Shown piece after piece: positions 10,547-19,154 of a stretch of 64,000 bases of DNA. A model generated the notes under the pieces. The model was given only the letters and a program-made list of their open reading frames with translations. It ran no database searches and was not told the DNA's origin. The stretch comes from Oscillospiraceae bacterium (lineage in GTDB: Bacteria; Bacillota; Clostridia; Oscillospirales; SIG627). Each line of letters starts with the position of its first letter. Positions within the stretch are counted from its first letter, which is position 1. The stretch covers positions 19,462-83,461 of the forward strand of contig SVQO01000009.1 of assembly GCA_015065325.1 (NCBI GenBank), in the 5' to 3' direction. Made by a program: the position numbers and the translations under genes.

Positions 10547-10968
10547 AGTGTATCCTCCTTAACTTCCTTGGTTACGAATTTACACTTGATCGGCAGCTTG
10601 TGGGATGCAAGACGCATTGCTTCCTTCGCAACCTCTTCGCTGATCCCGTCCATTTCGAACATCACTCTGCCGGGCTTAACAACCGCAACCCAGTACTCGG
10701 GAGAACCTTTACCGGAACCCATTCGGGTTTCAGCAGGCTTTTCGGTGATGGGCTTGTCGGGGAAAATCTTGATCCATACCTGACCGCCACGCTTGATGTA
10801 ACGGGTCATAGCAATACGGGCAGCCTCGATCTGGTTGCTGGTAACCCAAGCGGGCTCCAGTGCCATAAGACCGTAGGTACCGTCGGTAACCTTATTGCCA
10901 CGGTATGCTTTGCCGGTCAATCTTCCACGGTGAACGCGGCGATATTTGACTCTCTTAGGCATTAACAT
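10543..10968 (-). CDS. rplP: 50S ribosomal protein L16
   Basis: L16, 141 aa from the chosen start, an organiser of the A-site region of 23S rRNA. The start is the ATG at 10968 ([11 protein letters not shown]), with AGGAGG 7 nt upstream. An in-frame extension further upstream lies in rpsC and has no L16 homology. The core [13 protein letters not shown] and the C-terminal [15 protein letters not shown] are present. The start overlaps the end of rpsC by 14 nt. Confidence 0.97.
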   Translation of the reverse strand: MLMPKRVKYRRVHRGRLTGKAYRGNKVTDGTYGLMALEPAWVTSNQIEAARIAMTRYIKRGGQVWIKIFPDKPITEKPAETRMGSGKGSPEYWVAVVKPGRVMFEMDGISEEVAKEAMRLASHKLPIKCKFVTKEVKEDTL

Positions 10969-11725
10969 TTCTGCGTCCTCCTTCTCTGGAAGAATTATTG
11001 AATCTGCGATCGCCTCTACGCTCGCCGGGCTTTCTGTCGCCACGGGGACGGCGGTCGGGACGATTGTCCTGTCTTCTGGGGTTGGTGCGGTTTACAGTCT
11101 GGAGAACCTCTCCTCTGTAAATCCAGATCTTAACGCCAACCTTACCGTAGGTGGTATTGGCTTCGGCAAAGCCGTAGTCAATGTCAGCACGGATGGTCTG
11201 CAGCGGGATGGTACCCTCGTGGTAGTGCTCGGTACGTGCGATTTCTGCACCGCCGATACGGCCGGAGCCGCATACCTTGATACCGCGTGCGCCAAGACGC
11301 ATGGTTCTGCCGATGGCAAGCTTAACGGCTCTGCGGAAGGAAATTCTTCTTTCCAGCTGACCTGCAATGTTCTCAGCAACCAGCTGAGCATTCAGATCGG
11401 GGAGCTTAACCTCTGCTACGTTAACCGCAACAGACTTGCCGAGCATCTTTTCGATCTCTGCACGGAGTTTTTCGATCTCTGCACCGCCGCGGCCGATGAT
11501 GATACCGGGCTTTGCACAGTGAATGGTAACGCGAACCTTGGAAACGGTTCTTTCAATTTCAATCTTGGGAACGCCTGCAGCCTGCAGCTTTTCCTTCAGA
11601 TATTTTCTAAGCTTGTAGTCGGAAACAAGAGTGTCGCCGAAATCTTCATCCTTAGCAAACCATCTGGAATCCCAATCCTTGATGACACCGACACGAAGGC
11701 CGTGAGGATTTACTTTCTGTCCCAT
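10955..11725 (-). CDS. rpsC: 30S ribosomal protein S3, long basic C-terminal tail
   Basis: S3, 256 aa, at the mRNA entry channel. The KH domain contains [15 protein letters not shown] (GxxG loop), and the C-domain runs to about residue 210. Some 45 residues rich in Arg, Asp and Asn follow ([16 protein letters not shown] type). Typical bacterial S3 is 210-230 aa, so this tail is long but resembles disordered tails seen in other Clostridia. Confidence 0.97.
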   Translation of the reverse strand: MGQKVNPHGLRVGVIKDWDSRWFAKDEDFGDTLVSDYKLRKYLKEKLQAAGVPKIEIERTVSKVRVTIHCAKPGIIIGRGGAEIEKLRAEIEKMLGKSVAVNVAEVKLPDLNAQLVAENIAGQLERRISFRRAVKLAIGRTMRLGARGIKVCGSGRIGGAEIARTEHYHEGTIPLQTIRADIDYGFAEANTTYGKVGVKIWIYRGEVLQTVNRTNPRRQDNRPDRRPRGDRKPGERRGDRRFNNSSREGGRRNVNA

Positions 11726-11728
11726 CTC

Positions 11729-12088
11729 TTAATTTCCTCCTTTCTCTTCTACTGCGATGGTAATGTGAGAAGCTCTCTTGTAGATGCGGAATGCTCTGCC
11801 CTGTGCTCTGGGCTGAATTCTCTTCAGCGTGGTACCGGGAGTTGCGTAGCACTCAGCTACGAAAAGCTTTTCTTTGTCCATCTGGAAATTATTCTCGGCG
11901 TTGGCAATCGCCTCGTTCAAAATCTTCAAAATAGGTTCTGCGGCACTCTTGGTGGTGTTCTTCAGAATTCCCTTTGCCAGCTCAGCATCCTTGCCTCTGA
12001 TCAGGTCAAGAACAATCTGAACTTTTCTCGGAGAAATCCGGACTTCGTTTCTGTGTGCCACGGCTCTTTTCTTTGCCGTTTCGTTCAT
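11729..12088 (-). CDS. rplV: 50S ribosomal protein L22
   Basis: L22, 119 aa, lines the peptide exit tunnel with a long beta hairpin. It has VRISPRKVQIVLDLIRGK near the N-terminus and the hairpin tip segment RIQPRAQGRAFRI, the region where macrolide-resistance changes occur in other bacteria. It lies 22 nt after rpsS. Confidence 0.97.
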   Translation of the reverse strand: MNETAKKRAVAHRNEVRISPRKVQIVLDLIRGKDAELAKGILKNTTKSAAEPILKILNEAIANAENNFQMDKEKLFVAECYATPGTTLKRIQPRAQGRAFRIYKRASHITIAVEEKGGN

Positions 12089-12110
12089 TTGTCAGTTTCC
12101 TCCTTTAAGA

Positions 12111-12386
12111 TTAGCTGTTAGCGACCTTGGAGCCGGAATGGCCCTTGAAGGTACGGGTGAGAGCGAACTCTCCCAGCTTGTGGCCGACCATATCCTCGGT
12201 AACGTATACCGGAACATGCTTTCTGCCATCGTAAACAGCAATGGTGTGACCGATAAATTCGGGGAAGATGGTGGAAGAACGGGACCAGGTCTTGATAACC
12301 TTTTTCTCATTCTTGTTGTTCATCTCAACGATTGCTGCAAAAAGTTTCTCTTGGACGAAAGGTCCTTTCTTAATGCTTCTGGACAT
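12111..12386 (-). CDS. rpsS: 30S ribosomal protein S19
   Basis: S19, 91 aa, in the head of the small subunit. It begins [15 protein letters not shown] and carries the [20 protein letters not shown] and [13 protein letters not shown] signatures. It lies between rplB and rplV. Confidence 0.98.
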   Translation of the reverse strand: MSRSIKKGPFVQEKLFAAIVEMNNKNEKKVIKTWSRSSTIFPEFIGHTIAVYDGRKHVPVYVTEDMVGHKLGEFALTRTFKGHSGSKVANS

Positions 12387-12403
12387 GTTTTCTATCTCCT
12401 CTC

Positions 12404-13234
12404 TCAGCGATCGTTCTTGCGCTTCACAATAAACTTATTGGTACGCGCCTTCTTGTTTCTGGTCTTGTAACCCATGGTGGGCTTGCCCCAAGGAGTAACA
12501 GGAGTGGGACGACCGATGGGAGAACGACCTTCACCACCACCGTGGGGGTGATCGCAGGGGTTCATTACGGAACCGCGTACGGTAGGACGAATACCCATAT
12601 GTCTGGTCTTACCTGCTTTACCGATCTTCACATTCTCGTGCTCCAGGTTACCTACCTGTCCAATGGTTGCGATGCAATCCAGACGAACAAGTCTTACCTC
12701 GGAGGAAGGAAGTCTTACCTGAGCCATGCCGTTCTCTTTTGCCATGAGCTGAGCCATAGCGCCTGCGGAACGAACCATCTGAGCACCTCTGCCGGGGTAA
12801 AGCTCGATGTTGTGGATCATGGTACCTACGGGGATGTTTGCGATGGGAAGTGCGTTGCCGGGCTTAATGTCGGCGTCTGCACCGGCGGCGATCTTGTCGC
12901 CAACCTTCAGATCCACGGGAGCGATGATGTAGCTCTTCTTGCCGTCCTCATACTGGATGAGAGCGATATTCGCGGTTCTGTTGGGATCGTACTCCAGCGC
13001 GATTACGGTAGCTGCACCTTCGTTCTGACGCTTGAAGTCGATGATTCTGTACTTTCTTCTGTTTCCGCCGCCGTGGTGACGAACGGTGATGCGACCCAGG
13101 TTGTTACGACCGGAGTGCTTCTTCAGAGGCGCGAGAAGGGACTTCTCGGGAGCCTTCTTGGTGAGCATGGAGTAGTCCTGCACGCTCATATTTCTTCTAC
13201 CGGGGGTAGTAGGCTTATATACTTTTACAGCCAT
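12404..13234 (-). CDS. rplB: 50S ribosomal protein L2
   Basis: L2, 276 aa, needed for subunit association and peptidyl-transferase centre structure. An OB fold is followed by an SH3-like domain. The conserved C-terminal [15 protein letters not shown] contains the universally conserved histidine. It follows rplW by 12 nt. Confidence 0.98.
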   Translation of the reverse strand: MAVKVYKPTTPGRRNMSVQDYSMLTKKAPEKSLLAPLKKHSGRNNLGRITVRHHGGGNRRKYRIIDFKRQNEGAATVIALEYDPNRTANIALIQYEDGKKSYIIAPVDLKVGDKIAAGADADIKPGNALPIANIPVGTMIHNIELYPGRGAQMVRSAGAMAQLMAKENGMAQVRLPSSEVRLVRLDCIATIGQVGNLEHENVKIGKAGKTRHMGIRPTVRGSVMNPCDHPHGGGEGRSPIGRPTPVTPWGKPTMGYKTRNKKARTNKFIVKRKNDR

Positions 13235-13246
13235 TTTTATACCTCC

Positions 13247-13543
13247 TTACATCATACCATCGAAGAACTCGATGGTCTTGGAGTTTTCGGTCAAGGTAAC
13301 GATGGCTTTTTTCCATTCGCCGGTCTTGCCAACGTGGTAGCCCATTCTCTTGGACTTAGCCTTCATAGAAACAGTGTTTACTGCCTTAACTTCTACCTTG
13401 AACAGTTCTTCAACTGCGCGAGCGATTTCGATTTTGGTCGCATCGCTTGCAACGCGGAAGGTGTACTTCTTCTGAGTTGCGGTTGCAGTCATGGAAGCCT
13501 CGGTGATTACGGGCTTCAGGATAATATCGTAAGCGGTCTTCAT
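13247..13543 (-). CDS. rplW: 50S ribosomal protein L23
   Basis: L23, 98 aa, docking site at the tunnel exit for trigger factor and SRP. It begins [18 protein letters not shown], with [15 protein letters not shown] in the core. Its start overlaps the rplD stop by 4 nt. Confidence 0.97.
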   Translation of the reverse strand: MKTAYDIILKPVITEASMTATATQKKYTFRVASDATKIEIARAVEELFKVEVKAVNTVSMKAKSKRMGYHVGKTGEWKKAIVTLTENSKTIEFFDGMM

Positions 13544-14166
13544 GCTCTGTATACCTCCTCCATTACTTCAACGGATTCCTTGGAGATAACGAGTTTTCTG
13601 TGGTTCAGGATCTGGTAAACGTTGAGGTTGTTTGCCTGGCAGGTAGCGGCACCGGGGATGTTGGCAAAGCTCTTAATGGTCATCTTGTCAACTTCGGGGA
13701 GTACTACGAGAGGCTTTCTCTCAGCGTCGAGTGCACGGAGCATCTCTACCATGGGACGAGTCTTGAACTCGGTAGCCTTCAATCCTTCAACTACGAAGAT
13801 TTCATTATCTGCAAGTTTTGCGGAGAGTGCGCTCCGGAGAGCGATTCTCTTCACCTTCTTGTTCACGCTGACATGGAAGGTGCGGGGCTTGGGTCCCAAA
13901 GCGATACCGCCGTGGGTCCACTGAGGAGAACGGGTGGAACCCTGACGGGCTCTGCCGGTACCCTTCTGCTTCCAGGGCTTCTTGCCGCCGCCGGAAACTT
14001 CGCTGCGGGTCTTGGTGGACTGAGTACCCTGTCTTTGATTGATCAGATATGCGCGGACAACGCTGTGCAATACGCTCTTGTTTACCTCAGCGCCGAAGAG
14101 CTCCTCGGAAAGGGCGATTTCACCGGTAACCTGTCCTGCCATATCATAAACTTTTACGTTAGGCAT
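13540..14166 (-). CDS. rplD: 50S ribosomal protein L4
   Basis: L4, 208 aa. In several bacteria it also represses its own S10 operon. The extended loop that reaches the exit tunnel is visible ([21 protein letters not shown]), as is the C-terminal [13 protein letters not shown]. It lies 23 nt after rplC. Confidence 0.98.
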   Translation of the reverse strand: MPNVKVYDMAGQVTGEIALSEELFGAEVNKSVLHSVVRAYLINQRQGTQSTKTRSEVSGGGKKPWKQKGTGRARQGSTRSPQWTHGGIALGPKPRTFHVSVNKKVKRIALRSALSAKLADNEIFVVEGLKATEFKTRPMVEMLRALDAERKPLVVLPEVDKMTIKSFANIPGAATCQANNLNVYQILNHRKLVISKESVEVMEEVYRA

Positions 14167-14189
14167 TTATTTTTCTCCCTTCTCTTGGA

Positions 14190-14819
14190 TTAAGCTTTTA
14201 CGCTGTCACGGATGAACACGATGCCGTTCTTTGCACCGGGGATGGCGCCGCGAACTGCGATAATGTTCTTTTCCGCATCGATTTTAACAACCTTGAGGTT
14301 GAGGATGGTAACCTGTTCGTTACCGTACTGACCTGCCATCTTCTTGTTCTTGAAGATTCTGGCGGGGTCGATAACACCCATAGAACCGGACTGACGGTGA
14401 ACGGGGCCGGTACCGTGGGTCATACGAAGGCGGTGCAAGTTCCATCTCTTGATGGCACCGGTGTAACCGTGGCCCTTGGTGATGCCGGTTACGTCAACGC
14501 TTTCGCCTTCTGCGAAGGTCTCAGCGGTGATCACGTCGCCTACGTTCATAGCCTCGGCGTTCTCAAGACGGAACTCCTTGAGGTACTTCTTGTAAACAAC
14601 GCCGCTCTTTTTGAAATGTCCCTTTACGGGGTTGGTGAGTTTTCTTTCTGCGATGTCGGAAAAACCGAGCTGAAGTGCGCTGTAACCGTCCTTGTCCATG
14701 GTTTTCTTCTGAACTACTGCACAGGGACCGGCCTCGATCAGAGTTACGGGGATAACAGCACCGTTTTCAGTAAAGATCTGGGTCATTCCGATTTTCTTGC
14801 CAATAATTGCTTTCTTCAT
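14190..14819 (-). CDS. rplC: 50S ribosomal protein L3
   Basis: L3, 209 aa, assembly initiator close to the peptidyl-transferase centre. It begins MKKAIIGKKIGMTQIF. The long central extension with HGTGPVHRQSGSMGVIDPARIFKNKKMAGQYG contains the conserved methylatable Gln region. The 73-nt gap to rpsJ holds no further gene. Confidence 0.98.
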   Translation of the reverse strand: MKKAIIGKKIGMTQIFTENGAVIPVTLIEAGPCAVVQKKTMDKDGYSALQLGFSDIAERKLTNPVKGHFKKSGVVYKKYLKEFRLENAEAMNVGDVITAETFAEGESVDVTGITKGHGYTGAIKRWNLHRLRMTHGTGPVHRQSGSMGVIDPARIFKNKKMAGQYGNEQVTILNLKVVKIDAEKNIIAVRGAIPGAKNGIVFIRDSVKA

Positions 14820-14892
14820 TTTTTCCTCCTAAAAACATGTTATTGGTTGGACTGGGTCCAACATGACTCGTTTCCGGGTCGGTTTTGACGTC

Positions 14893-15207
14893 TTACTCGA
14901 ATCTGTATTCCAGTTCAACGCCGGCGGGGAGCTCGATCGACATCAACGCGTCAACGGTTGCCTTGGAAGGATTGAGAACGTCGATGAGTCTCTTGTGGGT
15001 GCGCAACTCGAACTGCTCGCGGGAATCTTTGTACTTGTGAACTGCACGCAAGATGGTCACGATTTCTTTTTCGGTGGGCAGCGGGATGGGACCCGATACC
15101 TTAGAACCCTGACGCTTTGCAGTTTCCACAATCTTCTCCGCACTCTGGTCGATGATCGTGTGATCATAGGCCTTCAGTCTGATGCGAATCTTTTCGTTCT
15201 TTGCCAT
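14893..15207 (-). CDS. rpsJ: 30S ribosomal protein S10, first gene of the operon
   Basis: S10, 104 aa, also NusE of transcription antitermination complexes. It begins [16 protein letters not shown] and has the [11 protein letters not shown] loop that enters the 30S head. AAGGAGG precedes the ATG by 6 nt. It is the first gene of the whole S10-spc-alpha array and is preceded by a structured leader and a strong promoter. Confidence 0.98.
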   Translation of the reverse strand: MAKNEKIRIRLKAYDHTIIDQSAEKIVETAKRQGSKVSGPIPLPTEKEIVTILRAVHKYKDSREQFELRTHKRLIDVLNPSKATVDALMSIELPAGVELEYRFE

Positions 15208-15455
15208 TTTTTGCCTCCTTAAAATATTTGCTTACCCGCAAGTGGTAGCATGATTTGCTTTGACGGGAAGCGCAAGTCTGCGCTGTTTACGCCCTCGGGT
15301 GTTTCTTTTCACCCTCAGTAAATGACTCCGCCTCAGGCGGATGCCTCAGGCGGAGAAAGCAGCACAAGCTTGCTTTCGCCCGATATCCGGACATACTCCA
15401 CGGAAAAACCTGCGTTTTACGCAGCAACCTCCCGCTTCTCAGCACATCAAAGCGA
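15208..15455 (-). promoter_or_regulatory. Structured 5' leader of the S10 operon
   Basis: About 245 nt lie between the predicted transcription start and rpsJ, with no open reading frame I would call. The RNA can form several hairpins. One is an element at 15326-15355 built from repeats of CCTCAGG with outer arms CTCCGCCT/AGGCGGAG. Another is a CTGCG-AAAA-CGCAG type hairpin near 15410-15424. The length and position suggest autoregulation by a ribosomal protein, as L4 does elsewhere, but I do not recognise a named RNA family. Confidence 0.45.
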
Positions 15456-15460
15456 AGTTT

Positions 15461-15489
15461 ATTATAATAAATCCGTAGTTAAAATGCAA
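15461..15489 (-). promoter_or_regulatory. Sigma-A promoter for the S10 operon
   Basis: On the minus strand, TTGCAT (15489-15484) is separated by 17 nt from TATAAT (15466-15461). A perfect -10 box and consensus spacing make this a strong housekeeping promoter. Confidence 0.8.
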
Positions 15490-15621
15490 TAGCTGACAAA
15501 GAAATTCAAAAAATATTTACATATTTTCCTAAAAATACCGTACTTTTTTTCCGTTTTCTCCGATTTTTCCAGTAAATTCGTATGATAATAAGAGTAAAAA
15601 CAACCGTATCACGAGGTTTAT

Positions 15622-16017
15622 ATGAGAAAAATACGTATTTATTTACTTTGTTTTCTGCTCGGAGCTGCTTTATACCCCATCATCGAACTGCTTTTCAGAG
15701 GAAGAACCCACATTTCCATGAGCATTTTGGGAGGAATTTGCCTTTGCTCCATTTATTTCGTCCATCACGCACTGGAGAAAGGACCGCTTTTGCTGAAAGC
15801 ACTTCTTTCCGCAATTCTGATCACACAGCTTGAATTCATTTGCGGGGTGATCGTCAATCTGGCACTCGGACTTGCCGTTTGGGACTACTCCGCCCTTCCC
15901 CTGAACCTTCTCGGGCAGATCAGCCCGCGCTTTTCCTTCTACTGGTTTCTTTTGAGCTTGGTTCCCTTACTTTCTTTTGAAAAAGAAAGTAAGCAAAGAA
16001 AACTTCAAGCAAAATAA
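15622..16017 (+). CDS. Small membrane protein, putative ABC-transporter type IV family, altered C-terminus
   Basis: 131 aa with about four hydrophobic segments (near 5-20, 34-50, 58-80, 100-115). The segments LGGICL, LLSAILITQLEFICG, WDYS and PLNLLGQI resemble the putative permease family PF06541/COG4905, as I recall it. Its molecular role is unknown. GAGG lies 5 nt before the ATG. The last residues (FEKESKQRKLQAK) are encoded by an intergenic repeat whose second copy lies 110 nt downstream. The native C-terminus was therefore probably replaced by the repeat. Confidence 0.6.
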   Translation: MRKIRIYLLCFLLGAALYPIIELLFRGRTHISMSILGGICLCSIYFVHHALEKGPLLLKALLSAILITQLEFICGVIVNLALGLAVWDYSALPLNLLGQISPRFSFYWFLLSLVPLLSFEKESKQRKLQAK

Positions 16018-16036
16018 TCTATATTATAATAAGAAG
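15990..16036 (+). repeat. 47-bp direct repeat, copy 1
   Basis: Begins taagcaaagaaaacttcaag and ends tattataataagaag. It is identical to copy 2 at 16100-16146. It contains the last codons and stop of the small membrane gene and a TATAAT-like string. Confidence 0.9.
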
Positions 16037-16099
16037 CTTTTTACGATAATCGGAACCGATGCAATAGATTCGACGCAGGAAGATCGACGGCGTGCAATA

Positions 16100-16146
16100 T
16101 AAGCAAAGAAAACTTCAAGCAAAATAATCTATATTATAATAAGAAG
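16100..16146 (+). repeat. 47-bp direct repeat, copy 2
   Basis: Exact second copy of the repeat at 15990-16036, with its start offset by 110 nt. The flanking bases also partly match (ctttttacg versus atttttgcg), so the duplicated unit may once have been longer. No coding sequence is seen between the copies. Confidence 0.9.
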
Positions 16147-16160
16147 ATTTTTGCGCAACA

Positions 16161-16193
16161 AAAAAAGGCAGGGACAATTCCCTGTCTTTTTTT
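16161..16193. terminator. Rho-independent terminator after khpA
   Basis: Stem CAGGGA/TCCCTG with a CAAT loop, flanked by an A-run and a T-run, so it can work on both strands. It lies 9 nt after the khpA stop. Confidence 0.8.
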
Positions 16194-16201
16194 CGTCCGG
16201 G

Positions 16202-16429
16202 TCAGATAATATCTACCATAACCTTGACGTTTTCTTTTGTAGCGCAAGCCTTCATAACGGAGCGGATCGCTTTTGCGATTCTGCCCTGCTTGCCGATCAC
16301 TTTACCCATATCTTCAGGCGCGACGCTGAGCTCAAGATGGAGAACGTTTCCGTCCATACGCTCTGCCACGGACACCTCATCGGGCTTCGTTACGAGCGCC
16401 TTGGCGATATCAATGAGTGTCTGTTTCAT
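16202..16429 (-). CDS. khpA: KH-domain RNA-binding protein KhpA
   Basis: 75 aa, almost entirely one type-II KH domain with the GKVIGKQGRIAKAIR motif (GxxG loop). In other Bacillota KhpA pairs with KhpB/Jag, binds many RNAs and affects cell division and elongation. The start is the ATG at 16429, with AAGGAG 6 nt upstream. It follows rpsP in an ylxM-ffh-rpsP-khpA operon, a well-known neighbour. Confidence 0.92.
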   Translation of the reverse strand: MKQTLIDIAKALVTKPDEVSVAERMDGNVLHLELSVAPEDMGKVIGKQGRIAKAIRSVMKACATKENVKVMVDII

Positions 16430-16442
16430 ACTTTCTCCTTGA

Positions 16443-16688
16443 TTAGTCAATGACGCCGCTCTTCTTCAGAATGCTCTTTGCGGTTTCGGTGGGCTGTGCG
16501 CCGTTGCCGATCCACTTCTTAGCTGCTTCTACGTCGATGTTGATTGCGGGGGGATCCATAAGGGGATTGTAAGTACCGATCTCCTCGATAAATCTGCCAT
16601 CGCGGGGATAGCGGGAATCAGCAACAACAACGCGATAGAAAGGAGCCTTCTTAGCACCCATTCTTCTCAATCTGATCTTAACTGCCAT
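16443..16688 (-). CDS. rpsP: 30S ribosomal protein S16
   Basis: S16, 81 aa, early 30S assembly protein. It begins [19 protein letters not shown] and has [17 protein letters not shown]. It is preceded by GGAGG and lies between ffh and khpA. The rimM-trmD-rplS genes that often follow khpA are not present here. Confidence 0.97.
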   Translation of the reverse strand: MAVKIRLRRMGAKKAPFYRVVVADSRYPRDGRFIEEIGTYNPLMDPPAINIDVEAAKKWIGNGAQPTETAKSILKKSGVID

Positions 16689-16721
16689 GATTTCACCTCC
16701 TTCAAATCTCTTAAAATCCCA

Positions 16722-18047
16722 TTAAAACGGGAATTTCATTCTGCCAAATTTGCCCTTTTTGCTTGTCAACTGCTTCATCATCTTATTCATCTGCTCGTAC
16801 TGACGAAGCAAGCGATTCACGTCTTCAACGGTCTGACCGCAACCTGCCGCAATTCTGCGACGGCGGGATGCATTGATAATGTCGGGCTTTTGTCTTTCGC
16901 GGGGGGTCATCGATTGGATGATCGCCTTGGTTCGATCGATCTGTTTTTCGTCGAAGTTTACGTCCTTCAACGCGCCCGCTTTCATTCCGGGAAGCATTCC
17001 CATGATCTGCTCCAACGAGCCCATATTTTTCAGCTGGTCGAACTGCTCCATATAATCTTCCAGCGTAAAGGAATTCTGACGGAGCTTCTGCTCCATTTCT
17101 CTTGCTTTTTTCTCATCGAAGGCCGCCTCCGCCTTGTCGATGAGGGTCATCACGTCGCCCATACCGATAATGCGGCTTGCCATTCGGTCGGGATAGAAGG
17201 GCTCGATCTGATCCAATTTCTCGCCTACGCCGATAAACTTAATGGGCTTACCGGTCACGTGACGAACGGAAAGTGCGGCGCCGCCGCGGGTATCGCCGTC
17301 CAGCTTGGTCAAGATCACACCGGTAATATCCAGCAGACCGTTAAAGCTCTCCGCAACGTTTACCGCATCCTGACCGGTCATGGCATCCACAACCAAAAGG
17401 ATCTCGGTGGGCGCCACCTCCGCCTTGACACGCTTCAGCTCATCCATCAGCTCCTCGTCGATGTGCAAGCGACCTGCCGTATCCAAAATCACCGTATCGT
17501 AAGCACCTTTTTCGGCGAACTTCACGCCCTCGCGGGCAATGCGGACAACGTCTTTGCAACCGTCAATGGAAAACACGGGGGTCTCCACCTGCTCACCCAC
17601 GACCTTAAGCTGAGTAATGGCGGCGGGACGGTACACGTCACAAGCAACCAAAATCGGACGCTTGCCTTGCTTTTTCAAAAGCTTTGCCAGCTTTGCGGAA
17701 TGAGTGGTTTTACCGCTACCCTGAAGACCGCACATCATAATGACCGTGGGGGGCTTGGGGGAAACGGAAAGCTTCTCACTCTTTTCACCCATAATGGCAA
17801 TGAGCTCTTCGCGAACGATCTTTACTACCTGCTGATGCGGCAGAAGGCTTTCCAACACTTCAGCTCCCACAGCACGCTCGCTGACCTTGCTCACAAATTC
17901 TTTAACGACCTTGAAGTTTACGTCTGCTTCCAAAAGAGCAAGCTTGATCTGGCGCATTCCCGCCTTAACGTCGGCTGGAGTAAGCTTACCCTTGTTCTTA
18001 AAAGAACCAAGAGCTGCGGCCATTTTATCCATCAAGCTCTGAAACAT
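16722..18047 (-). CDS. ffh: Signal recognition particle GTPase Ffh
   Basis: 441 aa. Binds SRP RNA and the signal peptides of nascent membrane proteins and delivers them to FtsY and SecY. The N domain is followed by the G domain with GLQGSGKTTHSAKLAK (G1), DTAGRLH (G3) and TKLDGDTRGGAA (G4). The methionine-rich M domain ends at a basic GKFGRMKFPF tail. It lies 9 nt after ylxM, which modulates SRP in some Gram-positives. Confidence 0.98.
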   Translation of the reverse strand: MFQSLMDKMAAALGSFKNKGKLTPADVKAGMRQIKLALLEADVNFKVVKEFVSKVSERAVGAEVLESLLPHQQVVKIVREELIAIMGEKSEKLSVSPKPPTVIMMCGLQGSGKTTHSAKLAKLLKKQGKRPILVACDVYRPAAITQLKVVGEQVETPVFSIDGCKDVVRIAREGVKFAEKGAYDTVILDTAGRLHIDEELMDELKRVKAEVAPTEILLVVDAMTGQDAVNVAESFNGLLDITGVILTKLDGDTRGGAALSVRHVTGKPIKFIGVGEKLDQIEPFYPDRMASRIIGMGDVMTLIDKAEAAFDEKKAREMEQKLRQNSFTLEDYMEQFDQLKNMGSLEQIMGMLPGMKAGALKDVNFDEKQIDRTKAIIQSMTPRERQKPDIINASRRRRIAAGCGQTVEDVNRLLRQYEQMNKMMKQLTSKKGKFGRMKFPF

Positions 18048-18056
18048 AACGCCCTC

Positions 18057-18365
18057 CTAAAGTATTTCTCGTATCTGATCCAAAATCTCCGAGGATGCTC
18101 CCGCCTGCTCAGCTTTTTCGCAAAGAGCGACAAGCTCCTTTCGCTTTTCCAAAAGTCCCAGCTTTTCTTCGTATTCCCGAAGCTCGGTGCAGGTTCTGGA
18201 GATCAGATCCCGAACCGCCTGACGGCTGGTGCCCGTATCCTGAGCAATTTCCGAAAGAGAAAGATCGGAAAGATAATATCCCTCAAAGGCTTCCCTTTTT
18301 TTCTCGGAAAGCAGAGGGGAGTAAATATCGTACAAAAGAGACAGGGACAGATCCTTCTCGAACAT
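18057..18365 (-). CDS. ylxM: YlxM-family SRP-associated HTH protein
   Basis: 102 aa, UPF0122/YlxM family. The sigma-70 region-4-like helix-turn-helix (LSLSEIAQDTGTSRQAVRDLI, about 38-58) is followed by a coiled-coil tail. In streptococci YlxM binds SRP RNA with Ffh. The gene is directly upstream of ffh and starts the operon, and AAGGGAAG precedes the ATG. Confidence 0.93.
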   Translation of the reverse strand: MFEKDLSLSLLYDIYSPLLSEKKREAFEGYYLSDLSLSEIAQDTGTSRQAVRDLISRTCTELREYEEKLGLLEKRKELVALCEKAEQAGASSEILDQIREIL

Positions 18366-18409
18366 ACTTCCCTTCTCCTTCTGTAAATATTTTTTCTTTA
18401 CACCCGTTT

Positions 18410-18437
18410 ATTATACCGATAAAATTCATTTTGTCAA
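18410..18437 (-). promoter_or_regulatory. Sigma-A promoter for ylxM-ffh-rpsP-khpA
   Basis: Minus strand TTGACA (18437-18432), 16-nt spacer, TATAAT (18415-18410). Both boxes are perfect. It lies immediately beside the terminator of the next minus-strand gene. Confidence 0.85.
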
Positions 18438-18446
18438 GAGAAAAAC

Positions 18447-18473
18447 AAAAAAGACTCATCTGAGTCTTTTTTT
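18447..18473. terminator. Terminator downstream of the 18490-19095 gene
   Basis: Palindrome AAAAAAGACTCA-TC-TGAGTCTTTTTTT, 12-bp arms including the A/T runs, 17 nt after the stop of the minus-strand gene. It separates that gene from the ylxM promoter. Confidence 0.85.
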
Positions 18474-18489
18474 GTTCATATTTATCGAT

Positions 18490-19095
18490 TCAATATTCTT
18501 CCCAAGGCTTTGGATGGCGCAAATACTTTCCGGGAGCTTCCAGCTCGTCCAAAAACCCGCTTTTGGTGAAAAAACGGTAATCGTTAAAAAACAGATCCCC
18601 GTTTCCCAAATAGCATTTTCCGCGGCTCGGCGCGATCCAGGTCACGTCCTTGGCAACGGGATAAAAAAGAAGGATCTTTTCGTCCCCGTCGGGAACGGCA
18701 GTATTCAGATCGATCCTTCCTGCCTTGCTGTTTCTCACGATGGGAAGATCCAGGAGCTGAGAAAACATTCTGGTCTTCCCCACGATCTTCAGAACGATCA
18801 CGTGGTGGATCAAAATTTCGTCAGAAGAAATAAAGGAATACTCCCTCAAGCGATGCGGTGCAGAGCAGAAGGTGACGTGGTATTTTTTTGCGCCGGCACA
18901 AATGACCCAATGAACACCTTGACGCCGGAAGAAGGCAGCCGGCAAAGGATCGGATATGCGTTCAACGGCATACCCCTTTTCATGGCAAAAGGAGGTCAAC
19001 TTTTTCTCGAAGAAAAACAGCTTTATCCAGAGGATCAGATGGGGCAATGCGATCAGCGCAGCAATTACGCCTATAACAATCAGCAAATCTGTCAT
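18490..19095 (-). CDS. Membrane-anchored protein of unknown function
   Basis: 201 aa. I do not recognise a family. One N-terminal hydrophobic segment (about 4-28, LIVIGVIAALIALPHLILWI) is followed by a soluble domain with no catalytic signature I can name. It has several Phe/Tyr/His-rich stretches (KKYHVTFCSAPHR) and the C-terminal LRHPKPWEEY. The ribosome site GGAGG lies before the ATG. It has its own terminator, and nothing in the neighbouring ribU-kinase pair suggests a shared role. Confidence 0.7.
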   Translation of the reverse strand: MTDLLIVIGVIAALIALPHLILWIKLFFFEKKLTSFCHEKGYAVERISDPLPAAFFRRQGVHWVICAGAKKYHVTFCSAPHRLREYSFISSDEILIHHVIVLKIVGKTRMFSQLLDLPIVRNSKAGRIDLNTAVPDGDEKILLFYPVAKDVTWIAPSRGKCYLGNGDLFFNDYRFFTKSGFLDELEAPGKYLRHPKPWEEY

Positions 19096-19119
19096 CTTCC
19101 CACCTCCTTTTTCTCATTA

Positions 19120-19151
19120 TAAAAAGAAAGGCGGACTCTGTCAAGAGTCCG
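19120..19151 (-). terminator. Terminator after the ribU-kinase operon
   Basis: Stem CGGACTCT-GTCA-AGAGTCCG, followed on the minus strand by CCTTTCTTTTT. It lies 3 nt after the stop of the kinase-like gene. Confidence 0.8.
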
Positions 19152-19154
19152 TCC

